Assembly: GCF_018320785.1 (NCBI RefSeq)
Contig: NC_054869.1
Span: 33,706,289-33,770,288, forward strand
Direction of reading: 5' to 3'
DNA from: Cheilinus undulatus
Taxonomy: Eukaryota; Chordata; Actinopteri; Labriformes; Labridae
DNA length: 64,000 nt
This document shows, piece by piece, positions 1 through 11,675 of this stretch. Position 1 is the first letter of the stretch, and every line of letters starts with the position of its first letter. The notes below the pieces were generated by a model. It ran no database searches. It saw only the letters and a program-made list of their open reading frames with translations, and had not been told where the DNA came from. The translations under genes and the position numbers were made by a program.

Positions 1-1620
1 GCCATGAAGTCTTCTGAGCTGTATCAAGGACAATTGGAGCAATGGTTTTGCTAGCGAATCAAGACAGACACACAGACATGCCACAAATTATGGTAGTGAG
101 ATGTGAGAATTACTTACTGAGCTCACTGGACTTTGCACAAAATATAAAGCAGATCACGTATCACACATTTTTCTTTGGCTGCTTTAATGTTAAGTACCTT
201 TCCAAGACAAACGGGAATTAATTTCCTCCATTTTACTTGAAATCAAGAACCGACCAAACATGAATGAATTTAATATTCACTGAGACAATTTGACTGATTA
301 GTTCCTCCTTTCTAGTAGATAATGTGTAAATCAATCAAATTCCCTGAGGTCGGCTGAAAAGGTAGAAAATAACTTTATAATTCATTAAGGTGGCTTGAAA
401 ATTGCTGCTGCTTCAGCACTACTTGAATGAAGCAGAGGTGTTTCCCTTGAGAAAAAAAAATAGGGAGCTCTCTGGGATTACACATGACAGATGATTAACC
501 GAAGGACTTTAATGTTGAAGTATTTTACATTTACTCATGTTTCAAGTTGTTTTTTGGATACTTTTCTCAAGTTGCAGGAATAGAACGCATTGCCCATTTT
601 GTGGCAGTGGAACAAAATTAAATCAGCCTTTATCTTCTATAAACCGTCACAAATACAAAAAGGAATTAATAATACTTTGGAATAATTTACTGGTCATTTG
701 AAGAAAAACAATCCAATTTTCACTCTAGATTATAAGTTCTGTCCATCGATCAGAAAACCAACAAAAGGCACATTTTCTGGTAGTTAATCATCACTGATTT
801 TACTTTAATGAATGATATATGGATGGGTAAAACTGCTTCAAAAACATATAGATTTTTGCTTCCGCTAGTTCTGAAAAATTAATGCAAAGGCTAGGCTTTG
901 TGCGTAAAAAGGTGTTGAGTACAGCCTGTCCAACAAACGCTGATGTCTGTTTATGGTATAACAGACATCAATGTTTAATGGCGTGCCCTTTTACACTTGT
1001 CTTCTTCCTGTCTTTCACTTTGTGGCAGTTGCACTGATGGTGAAGAAGAGTGGTGAAAAGTAGCTTCCCTCTTCCGAGCCCTTATTGGGCAAGAGCGTTT
1101 AATCCCAATAGAGCGAATGATTTAGGAGAATATAGAAAACAGAAAAAAGCTCAGCCCATGTGCTTGTGGTTAATGATGCATCCCCTAATAACATATTTAT
1201 TGTAGGCGTTAATATTTCACAACTTTTATCAGCCAAGGTTTGAGTATTTTAATTACTTCTGTATATCAGACACAGCACTGACTCAGACTTATTCAGACTA
1301 TATACTCTGTGAATATCTTTAATTAGTATCAATTACATGTGGGTGTTCATTTGCATCCTATATACGATGTCAAAAAAGTCTAAAGTGAACTTTCAGTCAA
1401 GCTGAATATTGAGATAATTAGGCATCCACCCACATAAATCACACACAAGAACACAAGTGTACAAACACTGAAGCCTGACTAGTACATGGTGAGCCACTCC
1501 AGGACAAATTAGGATGAATCTCTGTGATAATTGCCTCAGATGAAATAAACTTTGGCACTTTGATGCTACTGTCAACATTACATGGCTAGAAAACTGCAGA
1601 TTATCTTGACAACTTACTGG
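1..1620. other. Intergenic, no recognised feature
   Basis: AT-rich unique-looking sequence. I see no exon-like open frame with flanking splice sites, no RNA gene and no repeat that I recognise. The one small minus-strand open frame near 1393-1578 has no family resemblance. Confidence 0.5.
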
Positions 1621-1959
1621 ACTCAGGAGTTTATTTCCCGCAATGCAGCGGTGTGATTACATCTGGTGATGCCATTGTCTGCGTAGGCGCCGTCTCCAGC
1701 CGCATCACACATTAGAGCATGACTCCTCACTTGCATGCTTTGTATTCACCAAGGCTGGGCCGATTTGAGACTCAGTACGCATCAGTAGGCTCCCTGCTCT
1801 GCTGGTCTGCTGCAGCATGAGGAGGACATGCACATTTCAGCTGTAAAAGTGCTGCTCTTTATATTGCTGTGGTCTGTGTGTGCTCATAGATGAGTGTGTG
1901 AAACACAAGTAAAGAGAGTTCCCTTCTTCTGTCTGCAGTGAGCAGCAGAAGATGCCAAT

Positions 1960-2215
1960 TTGTGTTAGCCCTGTGCCATGTTTCATTATCACTTACTCCA
2001 TCACTCAGTGGCCACCAGGCCTGATAAGCAATCTGGAGAATTCCTCAGCTGTCAATCAGTAACACCCATCCCTATCACATTAGCCTCCGCTCTCGTCTCT
2101 GATCACAATGTTAGCTGCTTTTGTCATCTGGCCCACAATGACAGCTGCAGGAGCAGCTTCACCTTCAACAATCACAGGCTGAATCATCCCCCTTCGTGTA
2201 TTACTGGAATAAGAG
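1960..2215. promoter_or_regulatory. Candidate conserved non-coding element (possible developmental enhancer)
   Basis: This stretch is less AT-rich than its surroundings, shows no repeat signature and is dense in homeodomain/TALE-type words: CTGTCAATCA near 2049, TTTGTCATC near 2118 and TGACAGCTG near 2139, the last joining a MEIS/TGIF core to an E-box. Overlapping open frames on both strands (1978-2220 plus, 2080-2265 minus) look like by-products of this composition. Enhancer status is inference from composition only; sequence conservation would have to be shown. Confidence 0.3.
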
Positions 2216-2689
2216 TGTGAAATGTTTTCGAGAGAATCATACATAAAACATGAGCACACACGCAAAAGAACACAAACACCTGTCTGAGACGGGGGATAGT
2301 AAGTGACATACTGTGTATTTGGCAGTTGTTACACTACTTTGCAGTCGGGTGTGTCCTCACATGGCACAGGGGCCTTTAACTGGGAAACAGTTTTGTCACT
2401 GAAGTGCATTGTTTCATTCCACATGAGCAAGTCTCTTCATTAAACTTGGTCTGTTTTCATGATCAATATTATCATTGGGCTTTTCATTATTTTACTGAGT
2501 ACAGAATAACAAATAGACTGGGACAAAGGAATGAAGCAGTGGGGGATGACATTCGGTTAGTGGACAAGGTTGGGAGTTGGGGCTTGCTGCTGCCACCCCT
2601 GAGTGCAATAGCATCTATTCATATGCAATTCAACCACTGAACAAAACCAGTGATTCTTTCAGTTGTCATTAAATGTGTTTGTAAATACA

Positions 2690-2815
2690 GGGGCAGCAAA
2701 GAGACATAGGAGACGCCAATAGCCTAGTATTTGGGTCATGGCTAATGTGTGGAGGCCGTACTTCAAGAGAAATGCTTGAGTTCAAGTCTGACCTGTAGCT
2801 CCCTGTGATGAATTT
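2690..2815 (+). repeat. Degenerate tRNA-derived SINE fragment
   Basis: The segment carries a weak A-box-like stretch (AGCCTAGT) followed about 60 bp later by GAGTTCAAGTCTGACCTGT, close to the B-box region GGTTCAAGTCTGGCCTGT of the better preserved SINE at 31857-32037. The copy is old and lacks a clear poly-A tail. Confidence 0.35.
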
Positions 2816-2964
2816 GAATTAAAAAATACCGGTCAATGATTGAAAGAAAAAGAAAACAGAAAATTTTTTAGCATTGTCCAAAAAAAAATTTCAAACTTTT
2901 AAAGGGCACCAAGCAGCTGTTGAAAAATAAATTCATCAGGAAAGTGTGCAAAACTGCAGATCTA

Positions 2965-3140
2965 TGAATGTCCAGTAGAGGCTAGCTGTAAAAACCACCA
3001 AAAACAATCTCTGTCAGGTCCCATATCAAGCATGTTTACAGCCTAGTTGAAAAAACATTTTAGTGTGAATAGCATATTTATTTACTGGTACACCCTGTAC
3101 AGGGACAGAGCATTTTTCCTATCTCAGGAATTTTGATTAT
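2965..3140 (+). repeat. Dispersed repeat, partial copy of the element at 45.1-45.7 kb
   Basis: Shared words in the same order as 45218-45416: a TGTCCA..TTGAGGCTGGCTG-like start, TTTACAGCCT-GTTGAAAAAAC, CTGTACAGGG and ATTTTGATTATATT. This copy lacks the left part present at 45 kb. No coding capacity is seen. Confidence 0.6.
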
Positions 3141-3283
3141 ATTAACCCTCAAGGCTCATTTTATGCTCCCTGTCAGTATGAAATTGATCTGTCCCATTTT
3201 AGTGACACAACCGTCACTACCCGTTTACTTATACAAGTCTGTTATGTGTGGGTGAGTGGGGGGGTTCTCTTAACAATCTACAC

Positions 3284-3730
3284 TCAGTGCCCCATAATGG
3301 CAAAGTGAAAACAGAATTTAGGATGTTTTTGTAAATTTATTAAAAAGAATCAATTGAAATATCACATTGATTTAAGTATTCAGATCCTTTCCTCAGTACT
3401 TAAGCATCTTTGGGAACAATCACAGCCTGGAGTCTTTTTGAATATGATGCGAAAAGCTTTGCACAACTGCAATGGGAGACTTTCTGCCATTCGTCTTTTA
3501 AAATCCTCTCAAGCTAAGTCAAGTTTTATGGGGACGTTGACGGACAGCCATTTTTAGGTCTCTCCAGAGATGTTCAATATGGTTCAAGTCAAAACTCTGG
3601 CTGGGCCACCCTAGGACAGTCACAGAGTTGTCCCTAAGCCACTCCTGTGTTGTCTTAGCTATTTGCTTCAGGTCACTGTCATGTTAGAAGATGAACCTTG
3701 GAGCTAATCTGAGGTCCTGAGCACTGAGGA
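3284..3730 (-). mobile_element. Truncated Tc1/mariner-family transposon
   Basis: The terminal region starts with CCATAATGGCAAAGTGAAAA and continues into the reverse complement of a Tc1-type transposase N-terminal region, including the familiar stretches around TCACAGCCTGGAGTCTTTTTG, GGTCTCTCCAGAGATGTTC and CTGGCTGGGCCACCC. The transposase would be on the minus strand but has many frame breaks. The copy stops abruptly near 3730, so the catalytic half and the other terminal repeat are missing. Confidence 0.75.
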
Positions 3731-3774
3731 ACAGCCTCAGTGATGTAAAATAAATCCTCCACTGCTCCTTAATG

Positions 3775-3990
3775 TCTCATTCCACTTTAAAAAAAACTCA
3801 CTGATAGTTCAGTGGACAAGTCAAAGGTCATCTGAATCTTGTGCTGTCAAACATTTACCTTTTTACTGTCCCCTTATTTCCTTGATGATCAATAGAAAGT
3901 TCCTTTTTTGTAGTAAAGTTTATGTAAAAATCTTCCATCCACCTATGAAAGCAGGTCTGTGTCCAAAAGTCAACTACCCTTGCCAAGGCC
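3775..3990 (+). repeat. Dispersed repeat, partner of 29505-29720
   Basis: Same order of shared blocks in both places: TAATGTC.CATT, AAAAAAACTC, GGACAAGTCAAA, CATTTACC-TTTTTACTGT, AAGTTCCTTTT, AAATCTTC and AGCAGGTCTGT. Non-coding; family unknown to me. Confidence 0.6.
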
Positions 3991-4193
3991 GGTCAGGAGA
4001 CATGCTACAATGTCTTCTCTGCAAAGACAAGCTTTCAGTGTGACTCTTAGTTCTCTTGTCAAAGTCGGGTGTGTCCTTTTCTGATTAAACTGCTGCTTTC
4101 CTACTGCTACATTCAAGCTAACAGATAATAAGTATTCTCACCCACTTGTTACAACTGCAAACCCACACCGAAGCAGACCGGGAGAAGAGCAAA

Positions 4194-4382
4194 AACATAT
4201 TTTCTGTCATGAACAGCTTTCAGTGTTTCTCCTTTCTCTTGATTAAATAAAGAAATGTTGTCCAGTTCTGACAAAACCACCGTTTTTTCAACAGAAGAGC
4301 AAAAACACATTTTCCATCATATTTTACTCTTTATTTCATGCAGAAATGTGGTCCAGTTCTGATAAAACTACTGCTATGTTGC
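4194..4382 (+). repeat. Two tandem ~100-bp units
   Basis: GAAGAGCAAAAACA begins at 4194 and again at 4294, a period of 100 bp. Both units continue through AGAAATGT.GTCCAGTTCTGA and AAAACTACTG-like ends. The two units differ by scattered substitutions, so the duplication is not recent. It may lie inside a larger MITE. Confidence 0.65.
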
Positions 4383-7300
4383 AGCAGCCATTACAATCGG
4401 CTAGTACAACTAAACCCCGTTCATAACTACTGCATCGTTTTCCTCAAATGACGCTGATTAATCCAAACGGCGTGCTGTTTGGCACAAACGGTGTGGATTG
4501 GAGCTTTTTCAGATTAATTTGCCTGATAACAGACATGGTGTCTGGCAAATTTATCTGCTTCTTAAGATTTAACTTCCACAGGCCTCTGCATGACTCTTGG
4601 CCCTTAAAAGGACTTTGATGACAAAAACTCATCAAGGAGACTACAATGAGACCAAAATTTAAATTGGCTTTCATTGGACACTAAAACCCATATTCCTCCA
4701 CTGCAGCTAAATCCTTAAAAACACATCATATCTGTAGAAAGCAGGGATCCCAGGTTTTGTATGGCGGCATGATGTGGCACCAGATTCAGGCAAAGAGAAT
4801 ACATTTTTAACTCAACGTTTGGACGAAAATGTAAAGATTTTTTATGAACTAAAATATATTTTAATTACATCAACTCTAACTGGATTAAAACTATAAAGGG
4901 TAGAAATCAGAAAATGTGACTAAAACTAATGGCCTTTATATCCTTACAACTAAGAGTAAAACTAAAAATTGCTTCCAAAATTAACACTGTTATGAAATCA
5001 ACAATGTTGGCCATGGTACGTGTTTGTGTTTTTGTGCAAACTGTGCATGCACTCCAAAAGTACAAATACACCATTAGCCAGCAGCTAACAGCATGCCAAA
5101 CAACAGTGAAACGTTAACCTGACTGGGCTCTACGCCTGCTTTTAGAGTACGTTTTAGAGTGTAAGATTGTGTCTCACTTCCTTCAAAAACACACAACTAA
5201 CCTTATTACAAAAATACTGACATGCAGCTAATAAAGTTAGCTCAGAATGCTTGTGTATGTTATCTGAGGTCATTTCTTCATGTTGTCCTTCTATCCCTGG
5301 ATACCAGGAGGCAGAGGAATCATTACATCATCCAATTAATAATCACATTTTTATCTCTGAATTGCTCTTCTCAGGATAAGCATCTTGTTTCAAAGGAAAA
5401 CACTGGAGTTCCTCATTCAGTGACAGCTTCCACCAGAAGTCACACCCATAATTTACTTAAGGTATCGTTTCATGGGGGTGAGGAATAAGGTGCAAAAAGC
5501 TTTTGGTTTAATATATGACTGAAGATCCATAGTGTCAGAGCTTTTTATTAATCATTAAAATAATGGTGATTTTATCATTTCTAAAATATATGGCTTTACA
5601 AACCTTTGTGGCTTAATTATCTTTTGTTGTTTATGTAACCATCTCATCGTAGTGCATCGAAGTCAGAAAGTTGCTTGGTTCTGACACTCATCATTTGATA
5701 AAGCGTCTTTTAGAGAACATGTTATTGATCATCATTCTAATGAAAAGAAACAGTTACTTCTAGATTTAGAAACAAGGCTGTATCTGGTCATCCACAAATG
5801 TCATTAAACCCCTCAAGGAAAGGCTTTAGATTCTGAATAAATCTTTGGCAGCATAATTTCTCCTTGTGGGACATCACATTCAGTTTCATGCTTTTTGCAC
5901 TGCTTTAAAGCATTGAATTCTGGGAGTTAAATCTACTTTACTTTACATAGGGCTTGTTTTGAAGCAGGGCAGAAGTTAGAGAATTGTGTGTGCATTCTGC
6001 AGAGTGTTTCAGGAAATCTCACCTGCATTAGTAAAAATGGCTCTGACATTTTTAAACTCGACATAGCAAAGGCAACACTGCACGTGTATCCAGGAGTAAA
6101 TGTTACCCTTTTCTGCTTCCAGAGTTTTATCTCCACACAGGGAGGCTTACAGGAAAAATGTGTCCTAAACATCTCAGATTGCTTGTCTTAGAAGTCTTGT
6201 AGCATATGAAAAATGACAACAATAGTTTCCTGTCTTATCTAGCAGGCTATCACATCCCTGCTAAATGTTACAGGCTGATGGATAGCAGAAATATCCTAGC
6301 ATTAACACGCAATGCTGCTATAAATGCCTGCAAAATGGACCTACTTTATCCTCCATTCATGTCATAATCTTTTCAAAGCAATGTAGAATAAATGAAAATC
6401 TAATGGCATCGTATTCATTATTGTGAGTGTTAAAGTACCCACTCAGAAGCAGATGAATGTGTAAGCTGTTGGAGTGCTCCATGAGCAAAGAGGACAACGC
6501 CTGAGACCATTCAAGCTCATCCAAAGCACAACACAAGAGGGCCATCTGTATGTAGCATTAATATGTGTATCCTGGGTCTGTTCTTGCTTTATCTGCTGGC
6601 CTCAATCTTGGTTTTTTAAATTGACTGAAGACATATTGATGCAAAAAAAAAAAAAAACCTTGAGATATCCTTGATATAAAACCCCTAACAAGGATCAAGT
6701 GTTAAGACTGATAAGGCATGAATGCCTCTTTCTCTTTGCTCCTCCTGTTAGTCACATGCTTCCCTTCATCCACACTGATGATAAGATGTCAACCGCTGAA
6801 ATCAGTCACCGTTTGAGCTGCATAAAAGGGAGGAAACTTTGGGACAAGGCCAGTATACTAAGGTCAGAGGCAATATTAAGGACACAAAATTGGGTTATGT
6901 TAAAAATTATGATCATCGATATATATTATATTATATTATAATTATCAATTATGAGAACAGACACTTCTTTTCCAGCTGGTTAAGTCATGTGTTTTTGGAG
7001 CTCTATTTTTACACCCCTGGAAAAGGGCAAATAATCCATGTTGTAGTTCTGTGCAGTTATCTGTTCAAGGAAAGACATAATCAATAGTCTACTTCAGTTA
7101 GTTTTAGTTTATAGGTGTAGCATGATACTTTGTTTTCCTTTTAGGATTTTAAAGAGACAATAGCTAGAGCTCATTTCAGTCACAGCTTAGAACAATCTGT
7201 TAATATCTAAATCTCTGTTGTGAATACAATATTTAATCTGGTTTTATCTTGTATTATTTAACTGCGTTAGGACAACGTGAAGTGACAAAGAACTCCTCAA

Positions 7301-8009
7301 AGTGTTTCCGAACAATAAATGTGTGATGCTTCATTAAATCCAAAGTATCCTTCAGTGTATTTCAGGGGCAGCAGCACCTTGGGCTTGTAATATACTGCAA
7401 TACATGGCTGAACACAATGTGTTGGGGAATAAAGGATGTACTCTATATCATTTTAGCCCGGGGCTAGAGGCATTCTGTTTTCAGGTTTTACTTTTGTCAA
7501 TCCATCTGGGTCATTCTTTAGAAAATTGTATCTGAACACTTTGAGTGAATTTCTCAAAACTTTGCACAAATGTCCTCTCAGACTCAAGGATGAGCTATTC
7601 GATTTTTTAGTGAACATGACACCTTTAGAGCAGTGATTCCAAAACTTTTACAGAGGGCCCACTTTGTACAGTGTGACCCAACAATGTTTTTGCTTAGCCC
7701 GTTGTCTGCGCTGTCCTTGACTGTTTAGTTGGGCTGATAGCTGCTGTTAAGTTGGATAATATTAATTCTGGACTCAATCTGGTCCTGACCTGATGCTTTC
7801 TGTTGTACAAGCCTTGAAGAGGCCACTTCACCTTCCGCCACAAAGGCTTTCTTTGTTTGCTTGACCCCTTGAGCCTTCAGTGGCTGTCTGGTCTGAAACA
7901 ATGAGTTTCTTTATTATAGCCGCTAAAAACTTATTTGGGGACAGCAAAAAAGTCTCCTGCACCTCAACCCTGAGTCCTGACCCAGACTTTGGGAATAAAT
8001 GTTTTAGAG
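4383..8009. other. Intergenic, no gene seen
   Basis: Short open frames occur on both strands, but none has splice sites, codon bias or a recognisable protein motif. There is an A homopolymer of about 14 bases near 6643-6656. Nothing else is supported. Confidence 0.5.
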
Positions 8010-8499
8010 CAGTAGTTCTCAGCTGGTGGGTTGGGACCCAAAGGTGGGTTGCGGAGCAGTTTTCAATGGGTTGCAACTAGGTGTCTGAAAAAAATGGTGG
8101 CAAATTCCTGAAGTCCTTATTGAACATGCATTCTTTTAATTTTACTCTGTTTTACTGTGAAATTAGGTCAGTTTAAATGTTTGATCAATACTTCTACAAA
8201 TTTATCTCCTTATCTGCAATAAATGGCTACTTTTCCCATGATAATGAAGCAATTTCACAAATTCTCTGGAAAATTGGCATAAATTGACACATAACAAATG
8301 GGAAAGAGAGTAAGTAAGTCCATTTTGTCCCTTTTCTTTTTTATATCAGGTTTTTTAGTCCAATCATGCTCCAAACCCCTTCATATGCAATTAACTAAAC
8401 ATGCGTTGTTGAAATATTTTTGGGAAACTTGGGTCGTGATCTGTGGTAAGACACTCTGAGACTGGTGGGTCCTGAGGCCAGACCAGTTGAGAACCACTG
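8010..8499. mobile_element. hAT-like non-autonomous element (MITE)
   Basis: The left end CAGTAGTTCTCAGCTGGTGG and the right end ACCAGTTGAGAACCACTG are inverted copies. Flanking octamers TTTTAGAG and CTTTACAG agree at six of eight positions, compatible with an old 8-bp hAT target duplication. The interior (about 450 bp) has no transposase frame. Related ends recur at 27454, 27967, 32285, 44.1 kb and 48248. Confidence 0.7.
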
Positions 8500-10570
8500 C
8501 TTTACAGTATGTTCAGGAGATTTCTCCAAACTTTGCAAAAATGTAAACTCTGGCTCGAGGAATAGTGTTTGGTGTTACAAAGTAACCTGTTAGAGCCCTA
8601 GTGCAGCAGCTCAAGTGAACTGTTATTAGTTTTGGTTTCCCATAAAATTTATTGAAAAAACTGCCTTTCCTACATTTCACCTTTGTTGACAGGAAAAAGA
8701 AGAAAATGCCCAAAGCATCCACAATGTTTCTATTTCTCTCCTACCTGTTGGCGTGTTGGTAAAAGCTAAACACAGCTATGTCAATGTGTGCACATAGCTA
8801 CCTGATTAAGCTTGTGAGATGGCAGAGCTAATGGATTTATGCTTAATGGGTAAATATCCCCATTACTTTGTCTGAGGGGACAAGAAAATCATAGCAATAG
8901 TAAGTTCAAAAGCTCTTGTTGTATTGTTTACATTGAAACGGCTGATGGTATACTGTATTACACACAACCTGTGCGTAATACTGCATGCCTTTTATTTGTT
9001 CACATTGTAAGTATTTTAAAGAGCTGTAAAGGTTGTGCGAAATCATGATGTTTTAACAAGCTACTTTTACAAGTAGCACAGTAGCTCTAGTTGTACTACT
9101 ATTGTCATGGGTAGGGATGTGTGTAATAATTGTTTTCATTGCAGAATGTCCACATTGTATGTTGTGTCCAAACTGTTACACTGTCCGTTGCCACTAGATG
9201 GGGCTATGCTCTCATAACTCACCACCCGTGTTTTCAAGCATGCTCTCACTCTTTTGTATAAACCTTAACTTTTGACATCAGCTGGTTACATTTATCTAAT
9301 AGGTACAGCTCTTTTCTCTCACTGTTAGCCTATCATATTGCTGCTGTCTTTTATAACTATGGCTTTTACCTCCACCAGTTCATCCAGTGTTATCATTGTG
9401 TCTTACCTTCCACCTCTCCATTACCACAGTGTCATCTCCTTCTTCATCCCAGCAGCCCCTCTTGTCTACTCAGACATCATCAGCTAACACCTCCACCACC
9501 AGTGCCTGGACTCCACAGGAGGATAGATCTTGCTGCCACTTGGCACAGACACCCTTCAATCATGCTGTTTCCCTGTAGAGTTTAAGCATCAATGATTCTC
9601 TGACAATAATTCAGTTTTACGTCTGTGTAAATAAAGTCTATCTATGATCCATTTAATCTCCTGATTGAACTGGTTATAGGCCCGTCCAAAAATAGATGCC
9701 AAGTTTGGAACGTTAACCATGAAACATCTGTTGGTTGGAAAGTGAACTACGGTAACTGTAGGAAAACAGCATGTCTAAAATCAGAGTTAACACTTGCTGT
9801 GCACAGAGTGGCATTGCTTTCACCTTTTTCAACCTTACACCATATAGCCCATATAACAAACAATCAGGAACATAAGCAACTCATATAAAGCTAAACAGCC
9901 AAATAATGGAGACAACCGTGGACTTTCTTAAGCCAACATATTAGTGAGCACACAACTGAGTCGATAATGCACTCAGAACATTAAAAAGAAGTGTATGGAC
10001 AACCTGCATGTCACAAAAAAGCTAATGTCCTGTCTTACATAAAAATGATTAAAAGAGAGATTGCTATCGTGAGCCATGGAGTCTTTTAGACTCCACTGCA
10101 CATGAGGAGAACACTGTTAAATTAACATAAAATGAATTTTGGCGAGTGCTGCTTCTCCTATAATGAAAGGGTGCCATTGAGTCTCACAGCTCATAAAGGG
10201 GAAACCTTAGAACTGCAAATTTCATTTTAAGTCTTTGCCTTCAGGTACATACGAATAAGAGATCAGAGGAGCACAAGGACCTGTTCCCATCAGTATCAGT
10301 AAGCATAAACACTGAAAGTAGTCAGGATATTTTTCCTGAAGTATTGTTAAAAACGCCAAAGTCTCTTGCCTTAAATTATTTGCAATATAACTGTTATACC
10401 CCAAACAATGTCTACAGCATTTTTGCAATCCATTTGGCAACTGTGCTCATCAATATATGCCAGGCATACCCAATTAAATACAATACAATAACTTTATTTA
10501 TCCCCGAAGGGAAATTCATTAAAAGAATACTACCGAAGAAGGATGTTCCGCATTACTAAGCAGGCCACAG
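8500..10570. other. Intergenic; possible retroposed tail at 9380-9650
   Basis: No gene is seen. The 9380-9650 part is C/T-rich on the plus strand and ends in AATAAA followed by short TCTA repeats, like the 3' end of an old retroposon. The text around 10490-10530 (TTTATTTATCCCCGAAGGG) resembles a common fish retroelement tail. Both readings are weak. Confidence 0.3.
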
Positions 10571-10574
10571 CTTT

Positions 10575-11675
10575 CAAGCAATATGGGAAAGAAAAAGGAT
10601 CTCTCTGCTGCTGAAAAGCCTCAAATAGTGCAATGCCTTGGACAATATCTTGTCCAAGGCATTGCAAACATTAGATTTTTCATGAAAACTTAAGTGTGAT
10701 CATCGTACTGTGAAGAAATTTGTGGCTGATTCAGAGCACAGACGGGTTTGTGCAGATAAAGGCATAATGAGGAAGGTTTCTGCCAGACAAATTTATCGAA
10801 TTGAGAGAGCAGACGCTAAAATGCCATTACAAAGTAGCAAATAGGTACAGTATTTGAAGCTGCTGTTGCCTCTGGAGTCCCACCAACCTCGAGGTGTAGG
10901 ATCCTCCAGAGACTTGCAGTCATGCATAAACCTACTATTCAGTTGCCCCTAACCAATGCTCACAAGCAGAAATGATTACAGTGGGCCCAGAAATACATGA
11001 AGACTAATTTTCAAACAGTCTTGTTTACTGATGAGTGCCGTGCAACCCTGGATGGTCTAGATGGATGCAGTAGTGGATGGTTGGTGGATGGCCACCATGT
11101 CCCAACAAGGCTGCAACGTCAGCAAGGAGGTGGCAGAGTCATGTTTAGGTCCGGAATCATAGGGAGAGAGCTGATAGGCCCCTTTAGGGTCCCTGAGGGT
11201 GTGAAAAGGACCTCGGTAAGGTAAATGGAGTTTCTGACTGACCACTTTCTTCCATGGTACAAAAAGAAGAGCACTGCCTTCTGTAGTAAAATTATCTTCA
11301 TGCATGATAATGCACCATCTCTTACTGCAAAGAATCCCTCTGTGTCACTGGCTGCTATGGGCATAAAAGGAGAGAAACTCATGGTGTGCGGCCCCATCCT
11401 CCCTCGACCTCAACCCTATTGAGAACCTTTGGAGCATCCTCAAGCTAAAGATCTATAAGGGTTGGAGGCAGTTCATATCAAAACAGCAGCTCTGGGAGGA
11501 TATTCTGACATCCTGCAAAGAAATTCAAGCAGAAACTCTCCAAAAACTCTCAAGTTAAATGGATGCAAGAATTGTGAAGGTGATATCAAAGAAAGGGTCC
11601 TATGTTAACATGTAACTTAGCCTGTTAAGATGATTTTCATTGAAATAGCTTTTGATTTCAGTAAATATGACCTAC
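10575..11675 (+). mobile_element. Tc1-like transposon, decayed transposase (copy 1)
   Basis: A transposase frame begins near 10581 (Met-Gly-Lys-Lys-Lys) and is broken after about 35 codons. It resumes with the paired helix-turn-helix region (residues like VKKFVADSEHRR near 10713) and the catalytic domain. DDE landmarks are visible: TDECRATLDG near 11027, a His-Asp-Asn-Ala-Pro motif near 11305 and DLNPIENLWSIL near 11409, the last in a shifted frame. A stop after EGVKRTSVR separates the two catalytic halves. The 3' terminal repeat preserved in the 35-kb copy is missing here. Not a functional gene. Confidence 0.85.
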
